This document shows, one piece after another, positions 32,910 to 44,780 of a DNA stretch of 64,000 bases. Within the stretch, counting starts at the first letter, position 1. Every line of letters begins with the position of its first letter. This stretch comes from Reticulitermes speratus (Eukaryota > Arthropoda > Insecta > Blattodea > Rhinotermitidae): NCBI GenBank assembly GCA_021186555.1, contig JAJKFL010000006.1:37197478-37261477 (forward strand), written 5' to 3'. A program made the translations under genes and the position numbers. The notes beneath the pieces are model-generated. The model was not told where the DNA came from. It did not search any database and worked only from the letters and a program-made list of their open reading frames with translations.

Positions 32910-34378
32910 ACTTTATTAATAAAACAAACAAGCAAAACAAATTAATAAAAAATGCAATTAATTCTCTAAATAACAAACAAACAAAATATTACCTCATCTT
33001 AACGTTTTTCTACTCTTTACTTTACATTCCCTATTACAAATTTAGTCTCAGGTCTACCTCTTTCACATCTACTAAGTATCCCCCAGTTATCTATGTTGGA
33101 CTCACACACCTTGCTCTTTACATTTTAACAGTATTATCCTATTAAAATGATTCCGTTTCCTTTATTCATTGCATAAAAATATGCCTTCCTGCACCTTACC
33201 TTGGGTCAATATTAATCCAAACATATTTGCTGTCTCCAACTTAATTGATAGTATTAATCCTTGCATTGGCGACGCTATTAGCGCATAAACAAAGCTCTGC
33301 GACACTACACCATAAAATCTCAGCACTCTACTACACTTTTATGGTTACATTTACTATCACACCATTACTTCACAATCACTGTACACACAATCATTTGCTA
33401 TTACTTTTCAGCAAAAGTAATTAAACATCTTTTGGGTTGTGTAATTTAGTTTTTCTCAAAATTAAATTAAACTTTCGTGGCATTTTCTAAATACCACCAC
33501 TTCATCACTTTTTCCATAGTTAGTGAGAAACTATCACATCTGTATTCATTATAATTTTTTAAGGTTTAAATTTCGAATAACTCCGACAAAAACTGACGAC
33601 AAAGACTGTTCTTCATTGTTCTTCACCCCTATACAAAACCTCAAAAACCGCGCCCTAGTACGTCACCAAAATGGCTACTCTCACACTTCTCCAACCCTCT
33701 TGACCAATTACATCTTGCCATTTTATTTCTGACCATATGTGGATGACCAATCAAAACTCTTAATTTTATTCCCATAGTCTCTTAGCCTTCCTGCCGAGGT
33801 TGCTATTCTCACGCTTACAAGTGTTCAAAGGCCGTGTGAGTCCAGGCTACTTCAAATGAAACGTAACTCTCTGTCTCAACTCAGTGGAAAATTCCATCAC
33901 TGTTACACTTACATTCTCTCTCAATAATTCTTTGCAAAAATCATATAAGCTATCCAAAAATCAATTCAAAAACTTCACATGCTAACAATGTTTATTACAA
34001 TAATAATATTAATAATAATAATAATAATTAGTTTGGTTTATTAGTGACTGAATTTGGAAATTTCTACTCTGGATCTGCGAAGGCGTGTATTACACTCACA
34101 TTCGTGAAATGAATTAAATAGCGACACGAATTGTGTAATGATAATACAACGTAACTTAGCGAGATTTAAGTTGCCACTGCTGACTATTGTACCTATGAAA
34201 ATTGAATCAAATTCAGACACAATAGAAATGTTAGTTTCATGTACTATGTGTAACTATATACCAGTAAAATTTAAATCGTATAGAAATATTGTGACTTATT
34301 TCGGATAAAATTTGAATTACCTGGAACTTTGCTTACCTACAAATATTTATACATCTCTTGTATCTGTTTTGTGCCTGA
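32910..34378. other. Unassigned AT-rich intergenic DNA
   Basis: No supported gene. It contains an (AAT)n run at 33998-34029. Confidence 0.45.
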
Positions 34379-34415
34379 TGATGACCCAGAAAGGGCCGAA
34401 ACATGTAGAAGATAG
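34379..34415 (+). repeat. Hammerhead-like core motif
   Basis: CTGATGATGACCCAGAAAGG is followed by GCCGAAACATGTAG: a CTGATGA box, a short CCC/GGG hairpin and a GAAAC box. The flanking stems needed for a working ribozyme are not convincing. Confidence 0.35.
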
Positions 34416-34464
34416 TGTGTATGGAAATAGTAGTATGTATGGAAGACATGCGTATATGAGAGGA

Positions 34465-34660
34465 TAATATTAAAATGAACCTTTAAGAAGTTGGATGGGG
34501 GGTCATGGACTGGATTGATCTGGCTCAGGATAGGGACAGCTGAGGGGCTCTTGTGAATTGCTGTAATGAATTTCCGTTTTCTGTAAAATGCGGGAAATTT
34601 CTTGACTAGCTGACGACCTGTTAGATTTTCAAGTACTCTGCTCCATGGAGTTAGTTAGTT
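34465..34660 (+). pseudogene. LINE 3' end (TTAG-tailed family)
   Basis: Starts at GGATAATATTAAAATG and continues through GGACTGGATTGATCTGGCTC, AATGCGGGAAATTTCTTGAC and CTCTGCTCCATGGAGTTAG, ending in a GTTAGTTA run. Confidence 0.8.
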
Positions 34661-35440
34661 ATGTAATGGTAATATAGAGAAACTTATTATACGTGCAATT
34701 GGTGGACTCATTAATGTATGTGTAACGCAGGGAAAACATGTCATATATTACTATTAAAGATGTGTTATAATATGCCACCCCCTGTGGAGCTAAAGTCCGT
34801 GTACGCGCGATCCTCCATGTGGGCAGTAAAATTGGCCATGTTTCGAAACGGGCCAGTAGAGGTGCAATGAACGAATCCCACAAAGTCGGTACCAAGAAAC
34901 TGCATATATCGCTGTACAGCTGTCCATGTCAGTAATATTCGTACGACATAACAGTAACTAACGTCGTCGTTATAATGGAAAAAAACAATTGAAATGTCTT
35001 AATTATAAAATGCAAACAACACAATAATAAGGATTTATCCAGCTCGTAATCTAGTTTGCGGTAACAGCAGAATGTCATTTGCCTGATTGCTTGTCAGTAA
35101 AATTACCGATGGGTGCTGCTGTAGAAGTGTGTACAGGCGCCCTTGGAATTTAGATCCAACATACAAATTCCGCGCACAATTATGCAATTCAAATTACAAC
35201 CATCATTTTCACACAGAAAATATACATAACCCTGTCACTTTCATTGTCAGGTAATATTTGTACAAAATCGGTTTTATCATTGTGTACGTACACTTTTGGA
35301 AGTTATTTTCCCGTGAGATCCGTTTCAGGGGTTGAATTTGGACGCATAGTTTTTGTTATGTTTACAATAGGACGTCTTAACAAAGTCTGTAGGCCTAAAC
35401 GACTACTTTACGTCTTCTTGATAAGCTAATACTGCTTTAT
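34661..35440. other. Unassigned intergenic DNA
   Basis: The minus-strand frame at 34659-34895 has no motif I recognise. No other structure is seen. Confidence 0.4.
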
Positions 35441-35444
35441 CTAG

Positions 35445-35850
35445 TCAAAATCCCCGCAGTTTATGGAAATGGAAGTTTCACTGCCGTGTTTATTAGAGAC
35501 TGCCACTTAGGTATCCCTTTCCTGATCCGGATTAATCGAGCTGATTCCATCCCATCCTATTTCTCTAAGATTAATTTTAACATTATCCTACCCTCTACGC
35601 CTACGTCTTTCGAGTGTTCTCTTCCCTTTGGGTTTTCCCACCAAGAGACTGTATACCCTTTTCTATCATAAGGGTACATTCCCCACCTATCTTATCCTTA
35701 TTGATTTGATCAACTTAGTAATACTTCGTGAGGAGTACAAGTCATGTGTTACAGATATACTGGCTTCGAATCTCCTCCCGACTTTCGATATTCTGCCTGA
35801 AAATTTACCTGTTTGCCTCAGTGTCTCGATGAAAATTCTAAGCTGCTAAA
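35445..35850 (-). pseudogene. LINE 3' fragment (TTAG-tailed family)
   Basis: Plus-strand landmarks ACATTATCCTACCCTCTACGCC, TTTGGGTTTTCCCACCAAGA and TATTGATTTGATCAAC, in the family order. Heavily decayed. Confidence 0.68.
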
Positions 35851-36020
35851 CTATATGCTTCTGAAGGCGAATTGATCCATGGAGTTAGTCGTTTGGAGTG
35901 TGATTAATACTTTTCTGTCATCCTCTAGGGAGGCATTTATCCCATGTAAATTTCTACGAACTCATTAGCATTATGTTATTCGATTTCCTTCTGTTTTTTT
36001 CAATTACGTAAATGCAGAAC

Positions 36021-36271
36021 GCCGATCCCAGTGGCCTCGCGGTCTAAGTCGTGGGTCTGCCGCTCGCTGCTGGGTTTGCGAGTTCGAATCCCGTCGGGGG
36101 CATGGATGTCTCTTTGAGTGTTGTGTGTTTTCAGGTAGAGGTCTCTGCATTGGGCTGATCACCCGTCCAGAGGAGTCCTACAGAATGTGTAGTGTGTCTG
36201 AATGTGATCGTGAAGCTTCGACAATGAGGAGACTCAGGCCCACTAGGGGCTGTCGTACCATGGGGGGGGGG
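36021..36271 (+). mobile_element. tRNA-Leu-like SINE, near full length
   Basis: Head GCCGATCCCAGTGGCCTCGC plus GGTCTAAGTCGTGGG (A-box side), B box GAGTTCGAATCCCGTCGG, body and the GGGGCTGTCGTACCATGG end, followed by a poly-G instead of poly-A run. Confidence 0.9.
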
Positions 36272-36794
36272 GAATGTAGAACAGTCGAATGAAGCACTGA
36301 AGTGTGTTACAACGTGTATTAATTACGTAATTACTTTTGTCTTCCTTTCAAACACTTTTATGCTCCCCCCATGCGAAGTATAGTTGCATGCCACTTCATC
36401 ATTATCATCACCTTTCCAATATTACAGTTTATTTCTTCACCCCTTGTCGCAACTCTATTGTTGTTTTTTCATGTTAACATCTTATTTCAATGTTAAGTAT
36501 AATAACACGAGTTCCACCAAGAGGAAAATGTATAGGTGTAACAAATTTTACAAGAACGTAACTTCATTCTTATAATGTATTTTACGTATTATTTACGACA
36601 CTAATAGGGTCAGCTACCAGCTATGGTAAGCCGCACTTTTCATTAGTATTCAGAATATTCTAAATGATCAAGAAGCATGTGAGAGTCGACGTCTGTGGTG
36701 GTTTCACGCTATAGTTTTGGTATTTAGTCTGTTCATATTTCTTTAATAGTTTTGTATCTTTCTTCGACAGGTCCCACAAAGTACCGGATGTCCC

Positions 36795-37050
36795 ATAATC
36801 ACTGGGGAAGGGGATGTTCAAATTGATGTTCATCCTGTTGCTCGCACAGGTTTATACGATGCCGCACACTGCATCGCACGCATTCTAAAGTGTGAGGTGT
36901 GATGTCTGTAGTAGCAGCACGGATATTTTCTTTAAAGTCGTCAATGGTAGGTTGGCGGGTATGGAACACAAGTAACTTCATATGACCCAGAAGAAAAAAT
37001 CTAGGGGCGTTGGCTAGGGCCAGAGGCTTCCAAATATACAGTTTCCGCAT
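36795..37050 (-). pseudogene. Tc1/mariner transposase C-terminal relic
   Basis: The minus-strand frame reads RFFLLGHMKLLVF, then PTIDDFKENIRAATTDI and HRINLCEQQDEHQFEH. This matches the FxLWGhlKslVy...DLkerI...GGHFEH end of a Tc1/mariner (IS630-like) transposase, with the catalytic part missing. Confidence 0.65.
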
Positions 37051-37279
37051 TTTCCTGAACGTGTACCTCTCATTTGACTTAAGGGATAATTTTATGTGGA
37101 ATTATATTTGGTGTTCAAACACTTTCCCAAGTACCACATGAAAATTATGTTAGATTTTAATGCAAAATTGAGGAGAGAGGATATTTTCACACCGACAATT
37201 GGGAATGAGAGTTGCTTGAAGATAATAATGATAAAGGTGTTAATGTAATAAACTTTGTTTCATCAAAAAAATCTAGTTA
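37051..37279. other. Unassigned spacer
   Basis: Nothing recognisable between the transposase relic and the LINE. Confidence 0.4.
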
Positions 37280-39600
37280 AAAGTACGATGTTCCCGCACC
37301 CAAACATTCATAAATACACCTGGACCTCTCCTGATGGGAAGATTCACAATCATATCGATCATGTAGTGATTGTTAGGAGCTGACATTCAAGTATACTCGA
37401 TGTACAATCTTTCAGGGGAGCTGACTGTGATACCGATCATTATCTGGTGATTAATAAGTTAGGGAATGACTGTCGGTAATAAACAAGAATAACAGAAGTT
37501 TGGTGTGGAGAGATTCCATTTCAAGAACCTAAGTGAGTTGGAAGATAGGGAAAAGTATCAAATTAAAATCCTAAACAGGTTTGCAGCTTTAGAGAACTTA
37601 AAGTACAGCGAAAGCATAAATGGGACTTGGGAGAACGTTAAAGAGAATGTCAAAATGTTATCTAAAGAGAGTCTAGGGATGTATGAACCATGGTTTGATG
37701 TACAATGTTTAAAATTAAAATTTTTAGATCAAATGATAAAGATTAAATGCAGCGGTTACAAGATCCAAACCAAAGTAATGTAGATAATCTGAACGATATA
37801 AGACATATAAGGGAATATTCGAAAGGTAAAATTAATGAATTTGAAACAAAGAGTAAGAAAAAGAACAAGCACATCAGAGACTTGTAGAGGGGAATTAGTG
37901 TTTTTAGGAAGGGTTACCAGCCCAGAACTAATAGCAGGTGTAGTAAATAATGAGATGGGTGATCTGGTTGCAGACTACCGCATTATTTTGGCTAGGCGGG
38001 GGAGTAATTTCTCTCAGCTATTGAATGTACAAGGAGTTAATGATGGTAGGAAGACTGAAATACACACAGCAGAGCCTCTAGTGCCCAATCTCAGTGTCTT
38101 TGAGGTTGAGATGGCTATCTAAAAGCTAAAAGGGCACAAATCACCAGGTATTGATCAAATTCCAGTAGAATTGATTATAGCGGAAGGTAGGACAATTCAT
38201 TCTGAGATCCATAAACTTATTAAATCTGTTTGGAATAAGGAGGAATTGCCTCAGCAGTGGAAGGAGTCAGTCATTGTAACTATTTATAAGAAGGGTGATA
38301 AAACGGATTGAGGTAATTGTCGAGGCATATCACTTTTGTCAATTAAATACAAAATTCTATCCAACATCCTTCTGTCAAGGTTAGCTCCATATGCAGAGGA
38401 AATTATTGCGGATCATCAGTGTTGATTTAGACGTAAAAGCCAACTACTCATCATATATCTGCATTCGTCAAATACTTTAGAAAAAGTGGGAATAAAATGA
38501 GGCCGTAAGTCAGCTATTTATAGACTTCAAGAAAGCCTATGATTCAGTTAGGAGGGAGATCTTGTATAATATTCTCATTGAGTTTGGTGTGAAATGAATA
38601 AGGCAAATAAATACATCAGGGTACGGGTAGGCAAACATTTGTCGCACGCATTTCCTATTAAGAATAGTTTTTAAAGATGATGCTTTATTGGCATTGCTTT
38701 TAAACTTTGTTTTAGAATATGAAATTACGCTGATGCTGTTAATATATTTGTTTAAAGCAAAACACAGAAGCTTTACTAGTCGCTAGTAAGGAGATTTTTC
38801 AAGGACTAACTGCTGAGGAAACTAAGTATATTGTGAAATCTCTTGAACAGAATTCAGCGCAAAATCACAACATAGAGTTAGATAATAAATCCTTTGGAAG
38901 TGTGGAAGCGTTCAAATATTTGGGGAACAACGTTAACAAATGAAAACTGGATTCATGAAGAAATAAAGAGCAGACTGAACTCGGGGAAGGCCTTCTACCT
39001 TTCGGTCAAGAATCTTCTGTCTTCCAGTTTGTTATCCAAAAATATAAAGATTAAAATAAACAGAACTATAATTTTCGCTGTTGGTTTGTATTAGTGTGAA
39101 ATTTGGTCTGTTACACTGAAGGAGGAACACAGGCGGAGAGTGTTCGAGGGCAGCGTGCTGAGGAAGATATTTGGGCTTAAGAGAGATGAGGTAACAGGGG
39201 AGAGGAGAAGAATACGTGACAAGGAGGTTTATGTTCTCTACTTCTCACCAAATATTATTCGGGTGATTAAATCAAGAAGAGTGAGATGGCTAGGGGATGT
39301 GGCATATGTGTGGGAGAGACAAGAGGTGCATATAGGGGTTTGGTGGGGAGACCTTAGGGAAAGAGTCCACTTGGAAGACCTAAGAGTAGATGGGAGGATA
39401 ATATTAAAATGGATTCAAGAAGTGGGGTGGGATGGAGGGACTGGATTGATATGGTTCAGGATAGGGACAGGTGGCGGGCGCTTGCGAATGCCATTATGAA
39501 CCTCCGGTTCCATAAAATGCTGGGAATTTCTTTACTTAGCTTCTCAAGAAGGACCCTGCTCCATGGAGTGAGTTAGTTAGTTAGTTAGTTTGTTTGTTTG
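37280..39600 (+). pseudogene. 5'-truncated LINE with RT domain (TTAG-tailed family)
   Basis: It begins in the end of the endonuclease domain (YTWTSPDGKIHNHIDHVVI at about 37317). It then shows the linker (FHFKNLSELEDREKYQIKIL), RT motifs in broken frames (SPGIDQIPVELI, then [20 protein letters not shown] at about 38516) and the post-RT region (VFEGSVLRKIFGLKRDEVTG; RRVRWLGDVA). A 3' UTR follows, ending in GTTAGTTAGTTAGTTAGTTTG. Stops and frameshifts occur throughout, and part of the RT palm region around YADD is damaged. No RNase H domain is seen. Confidence 0.85.
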
Positions 39601-42600
39601 TTTTCTTGCTTGCTTGCTTTTGAGTGTACCTCTAATTTATATCAAACATGATAAGTTATTCTACCTACAACAAAAAGTGATAATATTCCCAACGAGACCG
39701 AACTTACAGGACACATGTATATCAACTTGTATCGATGCCTAAATACTCGTAATTATTGTATGAGTAACATCGTAGCGCCATCTTCTCAATGATACCAACA
39801 CTGCATACATTTCCATTCACCATTTCATTCTTTCGTACATAATACATTGAAACATGTATTGTTCATCCGATTGTGACTTTCTGATTTGTGACGCCGTGTG
39901 GTTTTGTCCCTGCAGCAACCACAAGAACCATACAAAGCCATGAAGTCCTCTAATACTGCACCCGTCAATCTTTCTCGCTCACTCCTGCCTATTTCTGTGT
40001 GTGTGTGTGTGCGTGTTAAACACAAAGATTTCTGAAATATCATCGGGCGGTAAGTGACTGATTCACTTTATATATACGTACACAAAGTCACTATCATTAC
40101 CAGACGAAAACAAGGAAGTTCGTCATTACGCTTTTGCAGCTGGAAATTAATTGGAGTTGCTCCCAAAGGACGTAATTACATGTAGGCTAATCGGAATGAT
40201 GTGCATGCATCGATGTTTTTTCTGAATTACTTAGCTGGCGTTTTAGGTACAGAAAACTTATTACAACAATTATTAAAATTATCTGCCATTGACGTGACGA
40301 ATTTCATATTTTAAACATGGTTAGAGCATTTGAAAGCAGTCGAAATCGGTTATAACGCATGAAAGGCACTGAAATACTTAGTGTCGTTATAAACGAATGT
40401 TGTTATAACCGAGGTGTATAATGTTATGGTTAACAGTGGTGAATTAATTGGTACCACAGAATATCTGACGCTACAGACGAGGTGTCGTACAAACCGATGT
40501 CGTTATAACCCGGTTCTACTGTGTTAATACTACTGTTACGACACGGAGCAACTGCAGTACCTTAGCAAGAACGTTACATTCTGTATTCCTCCACCCGTAA
40601 ATCTGACTTCATTAAGAGTGCCCCTATTAAAAGAAACTGCCGGTAAAGTCTGAATGCTTTAGAGGCTGAGAGAGGAAAGGCATATTGCCGTGGGGTGGGA
40701 GGAAGCCAAATTACCTTGACATGGTCAATGCGTTGTGGCCCGAAAGAAAAGTGTAGTGCCTACCCCAGAGTGTTGCTAACCTACAGCTCAATTCTCTGAA
40801 GCAGGTTCTATCGGTAGCGTCCGATAAGGCAATCGCTGGATTTCCTATTTATAATTTCGCTGCCACCAGTAGGCGAACAGTAGCCTACACTTTGCTCGAT
40901 ACGCCCCACAGGTAATTGTCAACGTATCAAAATAATAGTCGATTTAAAGTTTAAATAACATAACCTGTATTATTTACAAATAAATAAATAAATAAATTTA
41001 AAACATAAACTTAGTTAACAATTTCACAGTTAAATTGCCACATAAAAGTTAAATTAACTGCTTGCCCTCTTAATGAATTTTAACGCCGCGTTTCTAAACA
41101 AATTTAGAATTTCAAATTCTATCACCAAAGTATTAAAACATCAAAAGTGCACCGTTCCAGTAATCGTTTTCAAAGCAAATATAAAATTCAATACAGCTCA
41201 CTTACCTTGCACGCACAGCCATAAACCAGTATTTATCATCATCGCCGAAGTAACTTGCAGGAGCTTAATGTCGTCTTTACAAAATTTCTGAAACCTGAAT
41301 GAGGACGTTTGCCTCGCGGAATCCCCTTATGTAAACAATTAAGGAATTCCTGCCTCAGCATACTTCGAAGTGCGGTGAACAAACGTTCACTGCACTGCAG
41401 GTAATAACCTCTAGTTGCAATGTCAGCAAAATTCAACCCAATACCTAACTCAAAATTTAAACCTAACAGCAAAACTCAAAAAGATAAATCTACCGCTATT
41501 ATTCATTCATTACACAAGTAACCGTTTTCTCTTGCATTAACGGGAATACCAATAGGAGTTATGCCTGTTAAGTTGTTAAAAGTTATCACAGCTTTGTAAG
41601 TTGTACTTTGAAAATGGAGGATCTGATTTCGAACAGTTTTTATAAACTAAGTTGCTAACAAGGAAATTTACAAAGTATTCTATTATACATTTTCCTAACT
41701 TTGGTGTTTCAGTATGTCGGTGTCGGTGTACTTCTCTTTCTGTAGCCTTGGCATACTTGTTGTAATTTTACCCCACAAACTCAAACGTCTCCATGTGTAG
41801 GCCTACATAACAGATAAAACCAAAAACGCAAAGTGTTAAAAGACAGTGCAAAACTATGCTTCGTAAACTTGGCGTAAGCGCCGAAATGGCCCAATCCTGC
41901 TCACTTCTACTAGCCTGTTCGAACCGTCATAATTTGAAAATGTCTTACGGTCTTTACATTTGTAATGATACCAACACGTGATTTATCAGGTACACACCTC
42001 AATTGCAGAATGCAGAAAGTAGGGGAAAATATCCATATTCTTAGCAAGTTTTCAATCCGCGATAACAAATCGCGCTCTTCGCTGCAGGTCAGTATTGTAT
42101 AGCCGTAAATAGACTGTATGTGTGGTGAGAAACTGATAAATTGGATCTTCACGTGTGGGTTTCAGGATGAAACTTGACGAAGAGCTGTCTTCTTGTGGTT
42201 GAAGCTGTTATGTTCTCTGCAAGCTTGCATTGCTGCATCTCAAGGTAAGTGATGTGCGGAGGAACATGACGCCCAGCATTTGTTTAGAAATACACACAGC
42301 AGCTCTGTGTGTGTGAGGAAGTGGACATGTCTGGCGAATTACTACAGTTGACCTATTATTGAATATTGTGTAAAAGCCCTGTTTTGTCATGTTGGATCGC
42401 TCATTTTTAGAAGCAAAATTGTACCTGCAGGGGTAGTTATTTTATCTTATCATAAAAGAAGAACCTAATAAAAACAATAAAAGACAACGAGTTTCTTAAC
42501 ACAAATGACGAAAGCCTGTCTTTATGAATGTCGCTATATATGTGGCTATATACATTTTTCCTTCGCGTGTTAAAATCCGCCAGAATTATATAAATTTCTC

Positions 42601-44492
42601 ATGCTACTTTTCTACAAATCCGCATCTAATAAACGAAAAATTATCTGATATACTCAGTCCAAAAGTCAATACGTATCGTACTCTGGACCTGCAGCGGATC
42701 TTCAAGCTATCCTTGTTCTTGCCTTCAGTGTTTATTCAGTTCTGTAAGAAAATACTAATAGACTGGGGTGCGTGGCAGCGATTCTTTCCTTTCTTATTAT
42801 GTTTCTGATAGGGTAGGTCAATATAAATTCCATATCATACATCTGTACAGTTTTGAGTAAAGTAATTAAAAAGTTTTATTTTTTCGTAACTACTAACATT
42901 CTTGAGTACGTGGTCTTCTTCAGGTTGTTGATATTGTATCACAACCTAAGGTCAACCACCAAGAAGGTGGTGATAAACCTTTGTAGTACCATATTGGCAA
43001 ATGAAGGAGTAATCTCCTTTGAGATACAGAACGCCTTCAATGTGGCAAAAATTGGCATTATGGCAACACAAACGACAAAAAATCACTGAGCGTAAGTATG
43101 ATTTACACAGAATGACACGTCTCTGCGTCATAATTTTCAGTATAAGCAGCGTAATTGTGACCGTCTGTTCCTCTGAACACAGCAGCTGTTAGGATGTGAG
43201 CAAAGAAAGAAACGCATGCGACGTTGTTGTGATTACACTGCATACATTGCGACAGCAGTAGCTATATTCACAGAACATACAAAACACTTAAATACACACT
43301 GTGGAGAGAATGGTGAACTTCTGGATATTAAAGTCGGTGCTACAATTAGATGCTTGTGTGTTATTCTTATGGTCCAGTCGTTTCCATATAATCCTGTGCA
43401 TAAGATTTAGCACACTAAGATATACAAATAAATGGCAATAATACATTTTTCCACACAACGTTTATACGAATTCACAAACCATTCTTATTCACCATACAGT
43501 TCTCTTCTTTCGTTGCATGTTTTATACAGTATACCTCTCTTGTGCTAAATTCGGGGAAGTAACATGCAGGATGTCCTCTTTCTATATATACCAAGTCACT
43601 CGTGACGTTGAGTCAACGAGTGGTGTCTTCTTACTTGTCGGATTCAGCCGGCTGTGTGCTTAGATTTATTTGCAAAAGAACTATTAAGTATGTCAGCAAT
43701 TGTGACAACAGCTGAAAATGAGAGAATAAACGGTATAAAGCCTTGGCATCAACACAACATAGTTCGCTTAATATACAAAACCGAAATCAGCGACAAAGTT
43801 ATAATATCGCCTAACTGGATGTGAAAACATTTTGAAAATCTTTGAAATGTAATAACTAAGAACATTAAAACCCTAGGTGTCTTTTGAGACGAAATTCAGA
43901 GAATATCGTTTCTCATCTCGAGAACTTCTAATCCCGACTTATACGTGTGTATGGAAAGATAACGTTTACAACGAAATATTATTATGGAATGATATGATAT
44001 GATAGGATAAGATATTTATTAACTGTGATTGGGTTGTCACTCGGTGGCAGTGATATAGTCCATATTTTGACGGAATATCGTGTACTTCTAGTATTACAAT
44101 TAAAGTTCTGCGGACGTTATTTGAGCCTATGTAGTATTTATCATTGCGTTAATGCAGGATGATGCATGAGAAGGAAGTTTGTTATTTATACATGTTACCT
44201 TTATATTGCAGCATAGTGAAGTCAAAAAGTTTACCGTGGGCGGGATATGTAGCTGGATACATTGCATGGATTGCATACTGATTCTTGCTGGTGGAATCAC
44301 TTTGAACACATATGAGGAGAGGAAAAGTAGCAAAGAACAGAGTTTCTGAGGACGGGAAGTTTGCAGAGCTGGCTGAGAATGTAATGAAATTGTGACTTTT
44401 CATAATAGAGGTTTTGTTTTTTTTGTGTGTGTGTTTAGGCGTTAGAGATTTTATTTAGTTCTCAGATAGAAACACTAATGCGTTAAGTGCAC
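39601..44492. other. Unassigned intergenic DNA
   Basis: Nearly 5 kb with no supported gene. I see a CGTTATAAC-containing repeat at 40340-40510 and short AAAT repeats near 40978. Open frames such as 41073-41291, 42524-42808 and 42853-43089 have no domain that I recognise. Confidence 0.45.
40340..40515. repeat. CGTTATAAC-motif repeat patch
   Basis: GGTTATAACGCATG, GTCGTTATAAACGAATG, TGTTATAACCGAGGTG and GTCGTTATAACCCGG occur within 175 bp, a decayed local repeat. Confidence 0.5.
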
Positions 44493-44780
44493 TGTTCTCA
44501 GCCACATATACTAAATGCTGTGGAAAGTCCTATGTATCCGCTATATATACGCGTACTTACTGATGCTGGAACACGCCTGTACTCAGCCTGATGCATTTAC
44601 GGATGTCGTAAGATCCATTTCCTCATCTGGACACACGTCATGTTATGACGAGCCCCTTGTTCTCAATTAGATATATTTACTGATCCTTTAGGTCCTGCGC
44701 CCTTAAATAAACACACTTAACTGATATATTAAATCCCCTGTTCTCAGCTATATATATACTTACTGATGTGATAAGGCCCC
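44493..44780. repeat. Diverged tandem repeat, ~80-85-bp period, four units
   Basis: TGTTCTCAG-like starts at 44493, 44578, 44658 and 44739. Each is followed by a TATATATACTTACTGATG-like half-unit and a (G/A)GTCC or GGCCC end. Units are strongly diverged. Confidence 0.6.

Noticed and set aside
39825..40043. 72-codon minus-strand ORF near a CTGCAG/GT-repeat patch as an exon
   Set aside because: Partly formed by a GT microsatellite; no domain and no consistent splice partners.
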